A DNA stretch of 64,000 nucleotides from Hyphomonadaceae bacterium (GCA_028285145.1 JANQQC010000062.1:1-64000); one strand, 5' to 3'. Shown: positions 12,913-20,433, counted from the first letter of the stretch. Notes: generated by a model from the sequence alone, not told the origin. Numbers and translations are program-made.

Positions 12913-13620
12913 TCAGCGACGGAAGCCCTTGGCCACGACGAATATCTCCGGGCTTGCAGTTCGACTGGCAGGTGGCTTGATGTGCTTCACGCTGCTAAAT
13001 CGCTCCTTGAGCGTGGCTAGCATGTCTTCAGTCGCACCACCCTGAAAGACTTTCGAACAAAAGTGTCCGCCCGGTGCCAAATGGTCGAGCGCAAAAGCGA
13101 GCGCCATCTCGGCGAGCGCAACAGTTCGCAAATGGTCAGTCTGCTTGTGACCTGTGGTGTTCGCAGCCATGTCGGACAGAACAAGGTCGACAGGTCCGGA
13201 CAGCCCTTCAAGCATCCGAGAAACGTCAACAGGTTCGTTGATGTCGCCCTCAACGATATGCGCGCCGGCAAGCGGCTCAACGGGCAAGAGATCGATACCG
13301 GCAACTTCGGCGGCTCCGCGCTCAAGACAGACCTGAAGCCAGCCTCCCGGCGCACAGCCGAGATCGGCAACGCGCTGCCCTCTGCGAAGCAAGCCAGTCT
13401 TTTCGTCAATCTCAAGAAGCTTGAACGCCGCTCGGGCGCGGTAACCGGCATCCTTTGCTTTCTTCACATAGGGATCGCTGAGTTGTCGCTCGATCCACCG
13501 CTTTGAGCTTTCACTCTCGGCATTGTGCGCCGTAATCTTGCGTTCGCTCATGCGTCGGCCGGAGCTCTTCTTATTGCTGGCCGATGGACCTTTCCAGCGT
13601 CGCTTTCCATCATCCGGCAT
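12913..13620 (-). CDS. rlmE: 23S rRNA (uridine-2'-O)-methyltransferase RlmE
   Basis: 235 aa; FtsJ/RrmJ family. A basic N-terminal tail precedes the core DPYVKKAKDAGYRARAAFKLLEI, which carries the first catalytic lysine. The SAM motif VADLGCAPGGWLQV, the catalytic Asp in VLSDMAAN and a late lysine (CSKVFQG) follow. It methylates U2552 of 23S rRNA late in 50S assembly. Its start overlaps the end of the Ppx/GppA gene by 11 bp, so the pair is probably one operon. Confidence 0.95.
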   Translation of the reverse strand: MPDDGKRRWKGPSASNKKSSGRRMSERKITAHNAESESSKRWIERQLSDPYVKKAKDAGYRARAAFKLLEIDEKTGLLRRGQRVADLGCAPGGWLQVCLERGAAEVAGIDLLPVEPLAGAHIVEGDINEPVDVSRMLEGLSGPVDLVLSDMAANTTGHKQTDHLRTVALAEMALAFALDHLAPGGHFCSKVFQGGATEDMLATLKERFSSVKHIKPPASRTASPEIFVVAKGFRR

Positions 13621-14710
13621 TGTCAGCCACCTTCGCGCGCTTGCGACGACCGGAACGACGACGTGATTTCCTCGGGCCGTGCATCATTGACAGCAGCAGA
13701 CCCTCACGAAGCCCCCGGTCGGCCACCCGCAGCCGGTCCGCTGGAAACAGACTCCAGGCGGCATCGATGATGGCGCACCCTGAAAGCATGAGCCCCGCGC
13801 GCTCAGGTCCAATGGTTGGCATTTTCGCGCGACCTTCTGGACCCGCCTCTCGCAATTTCTTAATGGCTATATCCGCCTCGTTTCGGGCGAGCCAGGTCCC
13901 ATCGACCTTATCTCGTCGATACATATCCAGTTCCATATGGAGCGCAGCCAGACACGTCACCGTGCCGGACGTTCCGATCAGATGCGCCTTACCTGCGCTC
14001 ATGACTTCGGATGCCGCCGGCTGCCCACTCCATGTACGAATAACCTCCTCGGCATATGCCCTCATCGCCTGATATGCCTCGTCCTCGTTCTCGATGTGAG
14101 AGAATGCCTCAGAGAGCGTCACAACACCTAGAGGCAGAGACGTCCAACTCTTTATCGGGGCGCGGCGCAGCATTCCCTTCATGCCATCGGCTAGCGCAAG
14201 CTTCGCGTCGACGAACGCCAGTTCTGTCGAACCGCCACCAACATCTATCACAACGACGCTCTCAGCATCCTTGTCGATGAGATTGTGACAGCCAACAACC
14301 GCGAGCCTGATTTCTTCCTTCGGTCCGATAATTTTGAAAGATAACCCGGTCTCGTCCTGCACCCGCTTGATAAACTCCGGGCCATTCTCTGCTTTCCGGC
14401 AGGCTTCCGTTGCGATACAGCGGACCCGGCCGACACCTCGTTTCTTAAGCTTGGCTCTAATCTTCGAGAGGGCGTCCATGGCCCGCGCAATCGACGCATC
14501 GGACAGCCGGCCCGTAGAGTTCAGGCCTTCACCCAGCCTTGCGATCTGCGAATGCGAGTCAACAACGCGAAAACTCGCGCCGCGTGGCTCCGCGATCAGG
14601 AGCCGACAGTTATTTGTACCCAGATCGACAGCCGCGTATAGCGACTGCGGACCTTTCATACGCGTTGGGCGGCGCCGGGAGCGCCTGCCTTTCGCTGAAT
14701 CGAGTGGCAT
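13610..14710 (-). CDS. Ppx/GppA-family phosphatase
   Basis: 366 aa from the ATG at 14710 (weak GGTGG site); ATGs at 14788 and 14659 are alternatives. ASKHA-fold ATPase-like motifs are visible: AAVDLGTNNCRLLI (phosphate 1) and VVVIDVGGGSTELAF (phosphate 2). The family hydrolyses polyphosphate or pppGpp; short two-domain forms like this one cannot be assigned to one substrate by sequence. Directly upstream of rlmE, a pairing seen in many alphaproteobacteria. Confidence 0.88.
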   Translation of the reverse strand: MPLDSAKGRRSRRRPTRMKGPQSLYAAVDLGTNNCRLLIAEPRGASFRVVDSHSQIARLGEGLNSTGRLSDASIARAMDALSKIRAKLKKRGVGRVRCIATEACRKAENGPEFIKRVQDETGLSFKIIGPKEEIRLAVVGCHNLIDKDAESVVVIDVGGGSTELAFVDAKLALADGMKGMLRRAPIKSWTSLPLGVVTLSEAFSHIENEDEAYQAMRAYAEEVIRTWSGQPAASEVMSAGKAHLIGTSGTVTCLAALHMELDMYRRDKVDGTWLARNEADIAIKKLREAGPEGRAKMPTIGPERAGLMLSGCAIIDAAWSLFPADRLRVADRGLREGLLLSMMHGPRKSRRRSGRRKRAKVADNAG

Positions 14711-14762
14711 ACTGTCCACCAAAACTTGTTCGTTGGCGAAAGCTGTAGCACATGTACAAGTT

Positions 14763-15212
14763 ATGAGTAACGGATCAGGACCACTCACTCGGTTCGCACG
14801 GCTTTTTGGCCGACAGAAACCGGAGGAAGCCCCGCTGGAAACGGCGAATGACGCTCTCGAACTCGTCGATCGGGTTCCATTGAATGCGATTGGCGGAACG
14901 GCACGATTCCAGATCGGACAGGTTGTACGTCATCGTCTGTTCCCTTTTCGAGGCGTGATTTTCGACGTCGATCCGGTCTTTGCCAATACCGATGAGTGGT
15001 ATGAAGCAATACCCGAGGAAGTTCGGCCCCATAAAAATCAGCCATACTATCACCTGTTCGCGGAGAACGAGAAAACGCACTACATCGCGTACGTTTCGGA
15101 GCAGAATTTGGAAGCCGATGAGAGTCGGGTTCCCGTCGCGCATCCGGATATTCCCGTCATGTTCGAGATTGGCGACGGCGGTTACGTTCTGAAAGCCGAT
15201 CAGGCGAATTAG
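14763..15212 (+). CDS. hspQ: Heat shock protein HspQ / hemimethylated-DNA-binding YccV-like
   Basis: 149 aa. The N-terminal ~45 residues are family-variable; the YccV fold runs from FQIGQVVRHRLFPFRGVIFDVDPVFANTDEWY to about residue 140, including QPYYHLFAEN. HspQ proteins bind hemimethylated DNA in vitro and act as Lon adaptor or specificity factors. The start is the only ATG in frame before the conserved core; the open frame farther upstream lies antisense to the phosphatase gene. Converges on astB with 7 bp between stops. Confidence 0.9.
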   Translation: MSNGSGPLTRFARLFGRQKPEEAPLETANDALELVDRVPLNAIGGTARFQIGQVVRHRLFPFRGVIFDVDPVFANTDEWYEAIPEEVRPHKNQPYYHLFAENEKTHYIAYVSEQNLEADESRVPVAHPDIPVMFEIGDGGYVLKADQAN

Positions 15213-15219
15213 CGGGCAA

Positions 15220-16542
15220 TCACGCCAAGTCCGATAAATCTAGCACCTTGAGCAGCGCCTCACGAGCCGTCAGACACTCATTTGCTAAGTCGGGATCTGC
15301 AAGATCTGCCGGTGCCAGGCGATCGCGGTATGTGCCGCGAACAACGTTCTGAAGCGCATTGATTCGATCATCGTCCAGAAAAACGCCCTGATGTGCCGCT
15401 TCACGTTCAGCCTCGGTCATGACGACCCTTAAACGCAGGCAAGCTGGTCCGCCACCATTTCGCATGGACTGACGCACATCGACATATTGAACCCGGCCAA
15501 TTGGACCATTGCCAGAGACCATGCCGTCACAGAAGCGGCGTGTGCTCTTTGTTTCCTGCGTTTCTAGGGGTGCGACGAGTACAAGCCTGTCTTCACCAGG
15601 CATCTGAAGAAGCTGCGAATTGAAGAGGTACGACCTGATTGCATCCTCAATAGGGACATCCGCCTGAGACACCATGACCGGCTTCAACTCAAACAGACCC
15701 TCACCGGCTCGCTTCAGAGAGTCGAGCGTATCTTCGGTGTTTTCGAAAGCAAGTTCGTGGAAAAACAGCGCATCGCGTGCGCCGACGCAGACGACATCGT
15801 TGTGGAAGGCACCGGCATCAATCGCTGCCGCCGCCTGCAAAGCCATCACTGTGCGGCCTTCAGTTAATCCGTGCCCACGGGCGACGCTCTGACTGGCAAG
15901 CAAGGTTTGGCGAGCCGGGAAATTCGTCGATGCGACGGCATTGTCCCGACCATAGACGAATAGTTCGACACCGGCCGCACCATGTTCGCGACATAGCCGA
16001 ACGTGATTGGCCGCTCCTTCATCCGCAAAGGCTGAGTGCATCGGCAAAGCAGGATGAACAGCAAAACGGTTCTCATCAGCAAAAACGGCCTGAAGGGTTG
16101 CGGTAGTATCGGTATGCTCAATCGAGCGGTGAAGCATCGTCGAGAGATTGGCAGTCGTTAGATGAAGCCGGCCGTCGCCCGTATCGGCTGACGGGGAGAC
16201 CGTTGCTGCGTTAGCCGTCCACATGTTGCTCGCGGAGTATGCTGCCTTGAGAATTGCCGGCGCTTTATTGGCCGCGGCTTCGATAATCTGCGCGTCGGTT
16301 CCCGTGAAACCGGCCGAGATGAGCAGGTCGAAACTCGGGCGCGGAAGCGATGGTAGCACACCTTGGATGAGCCCGGCGTGCATCATCGCACGCATCTTCT
16401 CCAACCCCTGCAAAGCAGCTTCGCGAGGGTTCGATACGTCGCCAGCATTGCTCGCGCTGGCGAGATTCCCATCTGAAAGGCCGCCATAATTGTGAGTCGG
16501 GCCGATCAGCCCATCGAAGTTCACTTCCGTCGCATTGCTCAT
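15220..16542 (-). CDS. astB: N-succinylarginine dihydrolase
   Basis: 440 aa, normal length. The opening NFDGLIGPTHNYGGLSDGN is the family signature, and NGGGPACLRLR near residue 365 carries the catalytic cysteine. AstB removes two ammonia from N2-succinylarginine in the arginine succinyltransferase pathway of arginine use. No other ast genes lie in this window, so they must be elsewhere or missing. It is the last chromosomal protein gene before the prophage. Confidence 0.96.
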   Translation of the reverse strand: MSNATEVNFDGLIGPTHNYGGLSDGNLASASNAGDVSNPREAALQGLEKMRAMMHAGLIQGVLPSLPRPSFDLLISAGFTGTDAQIIEAAANKAPAILKAAYSASNMWTANAATVSPSADTGDGRLHLTTANLSTMLHRSIEHTDTTATLQAVFADENRFAVHPALPMHSAFADEGAANHVRLCREHGAAGVELFVYGRDNAVASTNFPARQTLLASQSVARGHGLTEGRTVMALQAAAAIDAGAFHNDVVCVGARDALFFHELAFENTEDTLDSLKRAGEGLFELKPVMVSQADVPIEDAIRSYLFNSQLLQMPGEDRLVLVAPLETQETKSTRRFCDGMVSGNGPIGRVQYVDVRQSMRNGGGPACLRLRVVMTEAEREAAHQGVFLDDDRINALQNVVRGTYRDRLAPADLADPDLANECLTAREALLKVLDLSDLA

Positions 16543-16641
16543 ACAGGGCCGTTACACTGGGAAGACCCCAGGGAAAAGGTGCTCATCTGCACAACACCGG
16601 ACTCAAATCGAATTCTTCGCGTTCCAGAAACTGGTCTAGAA

Positions 16642-16728
16642 TGGTGCGGACGGCCGGGATTGAACCGGCAAGGCCTTACGGCCGGCAGATTTTAAGTCTG
16701 CTGCGTTTACCAATTTCGCCACGCCCGC
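16642..16728 (-). tRNA. tRNA-Leu (anticodon TAA)
   Basis: 87 nt including an encoded CCA (16642-16644). The acceptor stem GCGGGCG pairs with CGTCCGC (one G-U). The anticodon stem GCAGA/TCTGC holds the loop with TAA, and a long variable arm GGCCGTAAGGCC marks a leucine tRNA. The T arm has GGTTCAATCCC. The first 41 nt, through the anticodon loop, lie inside the 42-bp prophage repeat, so this gene is a hybrid: its 3' half is original chromosome and its 5' half plus upstream region come from the prophage. Confidence 0.97.
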
Positions 16729-16729
16729 A
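16688..16729. other. attL core (42-bp repeat)
   Basis: Matches 61068-61109 base for base. It spans the anticodon loop to the first base of tRNA-Leu plus one base beyond. The bases on either side differ (16687 A versus G at 61067; 16730 C versus A at 61110), which fixes the ends. Confidence 0.95.
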
Positions 16730-16926
16730 CACCGGGAAACCCCAATAACCACGGGCGTTTGCGGCCCGTTGAGCGCCTATAACACAGATTCCGTGTTCGG
16801 GAACGGGCGGGAAACAAACCCGGTGTTGCTGAACCGGGTCCCCGAAATAGTCCCGAAGCCTGTTCCCCCACCGTTCACGCGGCCCTCGCCGCATGACCCA
16901 ACAATCTAACAACTGAGGAGAAGAAG
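16730..16926. promoter_or_regulatory. Left attachment arm and new tRNA upstream region
   Basis: Phage DNA without a gene. It must supply transcription of the hybrid tRNA-Leu on the minus strand; the best -10 candidate is TTATAG at 16777-16782 (minus), without a good -35. TCCCGAA-type heptamers occur at 16796-16802 (inverted) and 16851-16857, and the stretch 16841-16861 is 20/21 identical to 60990-61010, as expected for integrase arm sites. An inverted repeat, ACCCGG/CCGGGT, lies at about 16818-16839. A GGAG site before 16927 serves the first phage gene. Confidence 0.5.
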
Positions 16927-17316
16927 ATGAAAGTGTCTGAGCTAAAGCATGCCCTCAAGCACGCAAAGGATGACGATGACGTTGTCGTCCCTATCGAGAC
17001 GATGACCGGAGCCGTGGGCGGTCACCCATACGTCGAGGTGAAGTCTGCCCATCCGGGTATCGACTGGGATCGCGGCAAAGTCTTCATTTACCCGGAGCAA
17101 GACGTCCACGTCGCCGGACCAACTTATCAGGCGGAACAGAAGGCGTCATGGGACAAGGGTGAGGCTCTCGCGTTCATCTGGATGACCGCCAAAGATGGAC
17201 GCATGGACCCGCGCCAAAAACTGAACGCCATCAGGAGCACGCTTCGCAGGTTCGGTTTTAATCACGGCATTGAGGGTGACGAACCCGAAAAATCGCCGGA
17301 GCCCTCCGATGCCTAA
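16927..17316 (+). CDS. Conserved phage protein, unknown function
   Basis: 129 aa, soluble, acidic C-terminal tail. GAGGAGAAGA lies just upstream of the ATG. The opening MKVSELKHALKHAKDDDDVVVPIE resembles small phage proteins with a similar start that describe no known enzyme. First gene of a short rightward group at the left end of the prophage, in a spot where lysogenic accessory genes are common. Overlaps the next gene by 8 bp. Confidence 0.7.
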   Translation: MKVSELKHALKHAKDDDDVVVPIETMTGAVGGHPYVEVKSAHPGIDWDRGKVFIYPEQDVHVAGPTYQAEQKASWDKGEALAFIWMTAKDGRMDPRQKLNAIRSTLRRFGFNHGIEGDEPEKSPEPSDA

Positions 17317-17845
17317 CCCATCAACAGAGAGCGTAGAGAAAGAGCTGTTGGAGCTGGCTGAGAGGCTGGAGGCGGCTGAGAAAGGAAGTCGGGAACTGGA
17401 CGCTGAGATCATGTTTGACCTTTTTGCGACGCCTGCAGGCGAGCATGAATTGGGTGGCCCGCGTTTCTACCTCGACCCAGAAGACGACCCTTCGTGGTGT
17501 TTTGGGTTGCGTTTTCCCGGAAAGAGCAAGGATTGGATCGTCGGCACTCGGAAGAAGCTGCGCGCGGAGACGCTAGTGATTGAACGTGATGGCGCAAATG
17601 TTCTTATGGTTTCACCGCGCGTTCCTGATCTAACGACGTCTCTAGATGCCGCGCTCGCACTCGCTGACCGCGTGCTGCCCGCCCCTGTTTTCTGGGAGAT
17701 GCATACGAACAAGGTCGCACCTCACCTGTATCACGCGAACGTAGGACGGAGCGAGCGCACCTGGCTGGGTTCTAACCGTAGACCTGCTCTCGCGTTCTGC
17801 GCCGCCCTCCTAAAAGCCAAAGCCTCCGAGGAGCCCACGCCATGA
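17309..17845 (+). CDS. Phage accessory protein, unknown function
   Basis: 178 aa from the ATG that overlaps the preceding stop region. A charged coiled-coil-like N terminus (about residues 6-35) is followed by a mixed domain with DAALALADRVLPAPVFWEM and a C-terminal PALAFCAALLKA. This LALADRVLP...A...FCAALLKA layout recurs in small proteins of temperate phages but I cannot name a function. Overlaps the lipoprotein gene by 4 bp. Confidence 0.65.
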   Translation: MPNPSTESVEKELLELAERLEAAEKGSRELDAEIMFDLFATPAGEHELGGPRFYLDPEDDPSWCFGLRFPGKSKDWIVGTRKKLRAETLVIERDGANVLMVSPRVPDLTTSLDAALALADRVLPAPVFWEMHTNKVAPHLYHANVGRSERTWLGSNRRPALAFCAALLKAKASEEPTP

Positions 17846-18000
17846 GGTTCCTCGCTATACTGCTCCTCGCCGCCTGCGGACCTGTTCAGCAGGACGTGCC
17901 AGATCCTTCTCCAAGCCGTCTCGTCATAGAGTGTATGAATGACCCTCTGGGAGAGTTTGAGAGTGAGGAAGAGCGGGCTAGGATTTGTCGAGTGGATTAG
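17842..18000 (+). CDS. Small prophage lipoprotein
   Basis: 52 aa, ATG overlapping the previous stop (ATGA). A short signal sequence, MRFLAILLLAAC, ends in a lipobox with the lipidated Cys at position 12, leaving a 41-residue acidic mature peptide. Possible roles are a superinfection-exclusion or surface-modifying lipoprotein; an outer-membrane spanin is less likely because a better spanin pair exists at 18946-19387. Confidence 0.65.
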   Translation: MRFLAILLLAACGPVQQDVPDPSPSRLVIECMNDPLGEFESEEERARICRVD

Positions 18001-18025
18001 AAACTGAGCTTGCTATAAACTGACA

Positions 18026-18149
18026 GGTGCGCGCTGGGAGACACCAAGGTTTTTTTGAAGTGCTCGCCTCTGTCCCGGCCAAACACCGGGCACGCGATAA
18101 ATCGACGAGAGAGCCAAGGGCCGGACCAAAAACGGAGGCAGCGCGCACC
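18026..18149 (+). ncRNA. Candidate structured RNA or 5' leader, class unknown
   Basis: An 11-bp perfect closing helix pairs GGTGCGCGCTG (18026-18036) with CAGCGCGCACC (18139-18149). A -10-like TATAAA at 18014-18019 would place the transcript start at the first base of the helix. Inside are a CCCGG/CCGGG hairpin (18074-18090), a small CGA/TCG hairpin (18095-18104), a GCTC/GAGC stem, and an alternative CCGGCC/GGCCGG pairing (18075-18080 with 18119-18124) that competes with the first hairpin. The next ATG follows 2 bp after the helix, so this may be the leader of that gene. No -35 of good quality is visible. Confidence 0.5.
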
Positions 18150-18151
18150 CT

Positions 18152-18373
18152 ATGACCAGCCCTAAGCCCGGCTCTCTTGAAGAGATTATCATGCTTGCAC
18201 TGGCGTCTCATAAGTTCCAGCACCCGGAAGATGCCAAGACTTATGGAGATGGCGGTATACAGCGTAATGACGATATAGCAGCCGCTCAGAGGATTGCAGA
18301 GACGGTTGCGGCAGAGATACGTAAGTCTGAGAAGTGGAAAGAGATGGTCAGGGCTTGGAGAACAAGGACATGA
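18152..18373 (+). CDS. Small phage protein, unknown function
   Basis: 73 aa, soluble. Its ATG lies just after the long helix of the candidate RNA; the nearest Shine-Dalgarno match, GGAGG at 18134-18138, is 13 nt away with the helix arm between, so translation may depend on RNA folding. Overlaps the next gene by 4 bp. No recognised domain. Confidence 0.6.
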   Translation: MTSPKPGSLEEIIMLALASHKFQHPEDAKTYGDGGIQRNDDIAAAQRIAETVAAEIRKSEKWKEMVRAWRTRT

Positions 18374-18672
18374 ACACACTCACCGACAAGCAAAAGATGC
18401 TGGCTGAAGTCTGCTGTCAGAACGGCATGGTTCTCAAAGATACCGTTTCACAGTTCCTGCTGGTCGCTGATTTGGTGCGAGAAGGTCTGGCAAGACCAAG
18501 TTTCGAATTCGGCAAGCTGCTGATCTACTCCACTGATAGAGGTGTATCACATGCTCTGGAAGAGGGCCTGATATTCAAGCCAGACCCGCCGACCGAATTC
18601 CATTGGAAACAGTACATGATTTTCATTTCTGATGATCAGCGCTTAGATGGCTTTGTTCGGCCACCTGAATAG
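18370..18672 (+). CDS. Small phage protein, unknown function
   Basis: 100 aa, starting in an ATGA overlap with the preceding gene. Mixed alpha/beta composition with EFHWKQYMIFISDD near the end. Its last 50 bp run antisense into the end of the convergent gene at 18623, the meeting point of the left accessory group and the late region. Confidence 0.6.
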   Translation: MNTLTDKQKMLAEVCCQNGMVLKDTVSQFLLVADLVREGLARPSFEFGKLLIYSTDRGVSHALEEGLIFKPDPPTEFHWKQYMIFISDDQRLDGFVRPPE

Positions 18673-18967
18673 GCTCTAGGAACGGCCTTGGATAATCAGG
18701 CTCGTCTTTGAACGGGCAATAGCGCTGGCGCTCTGCCCAGCGGGATACCTCAAGGCGAAGCATGTTTGTCTGGCTGAGACAGCCATTGGCTGAGCAGTAG
18801 GCGTAGAGGTCCTGGCGCTGATCAGGATAGCAGAACTTGTACCCTGCATAGGTGAGCCAGCCGCCGACGATCAGAAAGCAGAAGATTGCCCCGCCGGATA
18901 TGGAGAGGATCAGGGCGCGCAGGAGCGGCCCGGAGGGCTGGGTTTTCACCCGCACCGCGCCATCCAT
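18623..18967 (-). CDS. Single-pass membrane protein at the end of the late region
   Basis: 114 aa from the internal ATG at 18967, which overlaps the end of the spanin gene; the longer frame upstream is antisense-like and Arg-rich. One membrane helix (about residues 18-40) and a cysteine-rich outer part with six cysteines. Last gene of the leftward late group. May be a lysis accessory protein or a lysogenic conversion factor; no family recognised. Confidence 0.55.
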   Translation of the reverse strand: MDGAVRVKTQPSGPLLRALILSISGGAIFCFLIVGGWLTYAGYKFCYPDQRQDLYAYCSANGCLSQTNMLRLEVSRWAERQRYCPFKDEPDYPRPFLEPIQVAEQSHLSADHQK

Positions 18968-19194
18968 GCCGCGTCCATTTCCAGCACGAGATCGCGCCAG
19001 TATTGGGGTGCGGTGTTGAACTCTTCCAGATCGAGGATTGGCAGGGCCAGATCTGCGCATGTGTCAGCCCTCTCCTGCGCTGCGACCTCGGCTATGACCG
19101 AAGAGTCGTTCGTATGTGTCGTCCCGCAGCTCGTCAGAATGAGCAACGCGGGGAGCGTCAGCGCGAGCATCAGCGACCTTTTCAGAGATGTCAT
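18946..19194 (-). CDS. Outer-membrane spanin lipoprotein (Rz1-like)
   Basis: 82 aa. Signal peptide with lipobox LTSC (Cys23) and a short mature part of 60 residues. It starts inside the inner-membrane spanin gene in another frame and overlaps it by 131 bp, the classical Rz/Rz1 arrangement. Rz1 proteins sit in the outer membrane, pair with Rz across the periplasm and fuse the membranes at the last lysis step. The mature part is less proline-rich than lambda Rz1. Confidence 0.8.
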   Translation of the reverse strand: MTSLKRSLMLALTLPALLILTSCGTTHTNDSSVIAEVAAQERADTCADLALPILDLEEFNTAPQYWRDLVLEMDAAWMARCG

Positions 19195-19387
19195 GGCTCT
19201 CCTCCTGTAATTGTTTCTGGACCTTGCGGGCCTTGCGCTCGGCCCTTGCCGCCTGCTCCCGGCGCACGCCGGCGTCATGTCGGCTCAGCCAGAAGAAGAA
19301 CAGCATGACCGCGCCTGCGGCTGCGATGGCGTACTGAGCGGCGGGGTTGTCTCTGATGAACAGCCAGACGCCGTAGAGGGGTGGCAT
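19064..19387 (-). CDS. Inner-membrane spanin (Rz-like)
   Basis: 107 aa. One N-terminal membrane helix (about residues 17-34) followed by a strongly charged coiled coil (RREQAARAERKARKVQKQLQEE). Size, topology and the nested lipoprotein gene are diagnostic of an i-spanin. Starts 2 bp after the endolysin stop, so endolysin, i-spanin and o-spanin form one lysis cassette. Confidence 0.82.
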   Translation of the reverse strand: MPPLYGVWLFIRDNPAAQYAIAAAGAVMLFFFWLSRHDAGVRREQAARAERKARKVQKQLQEESHDISEKVADARADAPRVAHSDELRDDTYERLFGHSRGRSAGEG

Positions 19388-19389
19388 GC

Positions 19390-20433
19390 CTACACCTTCG
19401 GCTGCGTGGTTTCCTGGCGGCCTTCATATGTGATGATCTTGCCGCGCCACCAGCGCCAAAAGCCAACCCCGATGAGCAGGAAGCCTATCACCATGAACGT
19501 CCAGACAATCGCGCTGGTCGAAAATTCCTCAAGATAGCCTGTAATGGCCGTCACGGCCGGAAGAGACGTCGTGACAGCGGCCAGCACACCGCCTGTTACG
19601 GCTTGCTCTCTGGCCGCCTTCTGCTTTGCAATGCCGTTGACCGTCTTGGAATCCTCTGCCCGCTTCGGCTTGGCATCTGGTTTCAGGTTTGGAACGTCGA
19701 TCACGTCTTTCTCCCTGACCAGTCCTCGGAATTCCTCAAAGGTCATGGTGCTGCCGCTGCGCTTCATAGCGAGGTAATTGGCGTCCTCGGTCGTCATCGG
19801 CGTGTCAGGCGTTGGATCGGCTGGCTCCCACTCGATTGTGTCCATAGACCAGCCGCGTTCGTCCTCCAGACGCTCAACCAGCGGCCAGAAGTCCTGTTTG
19901 TATTCGAGCGTCTGTGAATTCTCATATGGATCTGGAAGCGACCGGGCCAGCAGCACCTCGCCCACCCGGCGACGATACAGACCTTTGCGGATTCCGGGGC
20001 TCTTGGGATCGCAGTAAAGCACCCAGCGGTCAGCAAGCTCACGCGTCATCTCGACATGCTGACCATACACGCCATCGCGCAGGGCCTGCATGATCGGCTG
20101 CTTCGTGACGTTGCGCAGATTGTACCACATGGAAACGAGCGCATTCCACATAGGCGGGCTGAAGGTCACCTCGCCCATATAGCGCTCGATTGCAGGCTCC
20201 TTCTTTGCAGCAATCCAATGCTGCATGAGCTGCTCTGCCTTGAAGCTATCAATTGTATCGCCCGGCAGGACCGGATCGCCATTCTCCCAGAACTGACAAC
20301 CATACCCGATGTCATACATGAGGGTGCCGTCTGGATGGCGTTTGCCAGAGACGCAGGGCGAAGCGTCGTTTTTGAAGCCTTCATAGTGCTTCATGAACTC
20401 AATAGTGTCAGGCGTGACGCGTGGCGTCTGCAT
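19390..20433 (-). CDS. GH24 endolysin with C-terminal membrane helix
   Basis: 347 aa from the ATG at 20433, preceded by GAGGGGG; another ATG five codons upstream lacks a site. Residues 1-170 match T4-type lysozyme: glutamate E18 in KHYEGF, the YDIGYG turn near 40-45, and the WNALVSMWYNLRN and RRRVGEVLLA helices. The usual Thr before IGYG is Asp (D41), so the nucleophile layout differs. A linker and a membrane helix (about residues 308-330) with basic flank follow. Membrane tethering is unusual for a GH24 enzyme and could delay or localise wall attack. Confidence 0.85.
   Translation of the reverse strand: MQTPRVTPDTIEFMKHYEGFKNDASPCVSGKRHPDGTLMYDIGYGCQFWENGDPVLPGDTIDSFKAEQLMQHWIAAKKEPAIERYMGEVTFSPPMWNALVSMWYNLRNVTKQPIMQALRDGVYGQHVEMTRELADRWVLYCDPKSPGIRKGLYRRRVGEVLLARSLPDPYENSQTLEYKQDFWPLVERLEDERGWSMDTIEWEPADPTPDTPMTTEDANYLAMKRSGSTMTFEEFRGLVREKDVIDVPNLKPDAKPKRAEDSKTVNGIAKQKAAREQAVTGGVLAAVTTSLPAVTAITGYLEEFSTSAIVWTFMVIGFLLIGVGFWRWWRGKIITYEGRQETTQPKV

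Noticed and set aside
14334-14762. Long N-terminal extension of HspQ
   Set aside because: The open frame is antisense to the Ppx/GppA gene, Arg/Ser-rich, and the conserved fold starts after the ATG at 14763.
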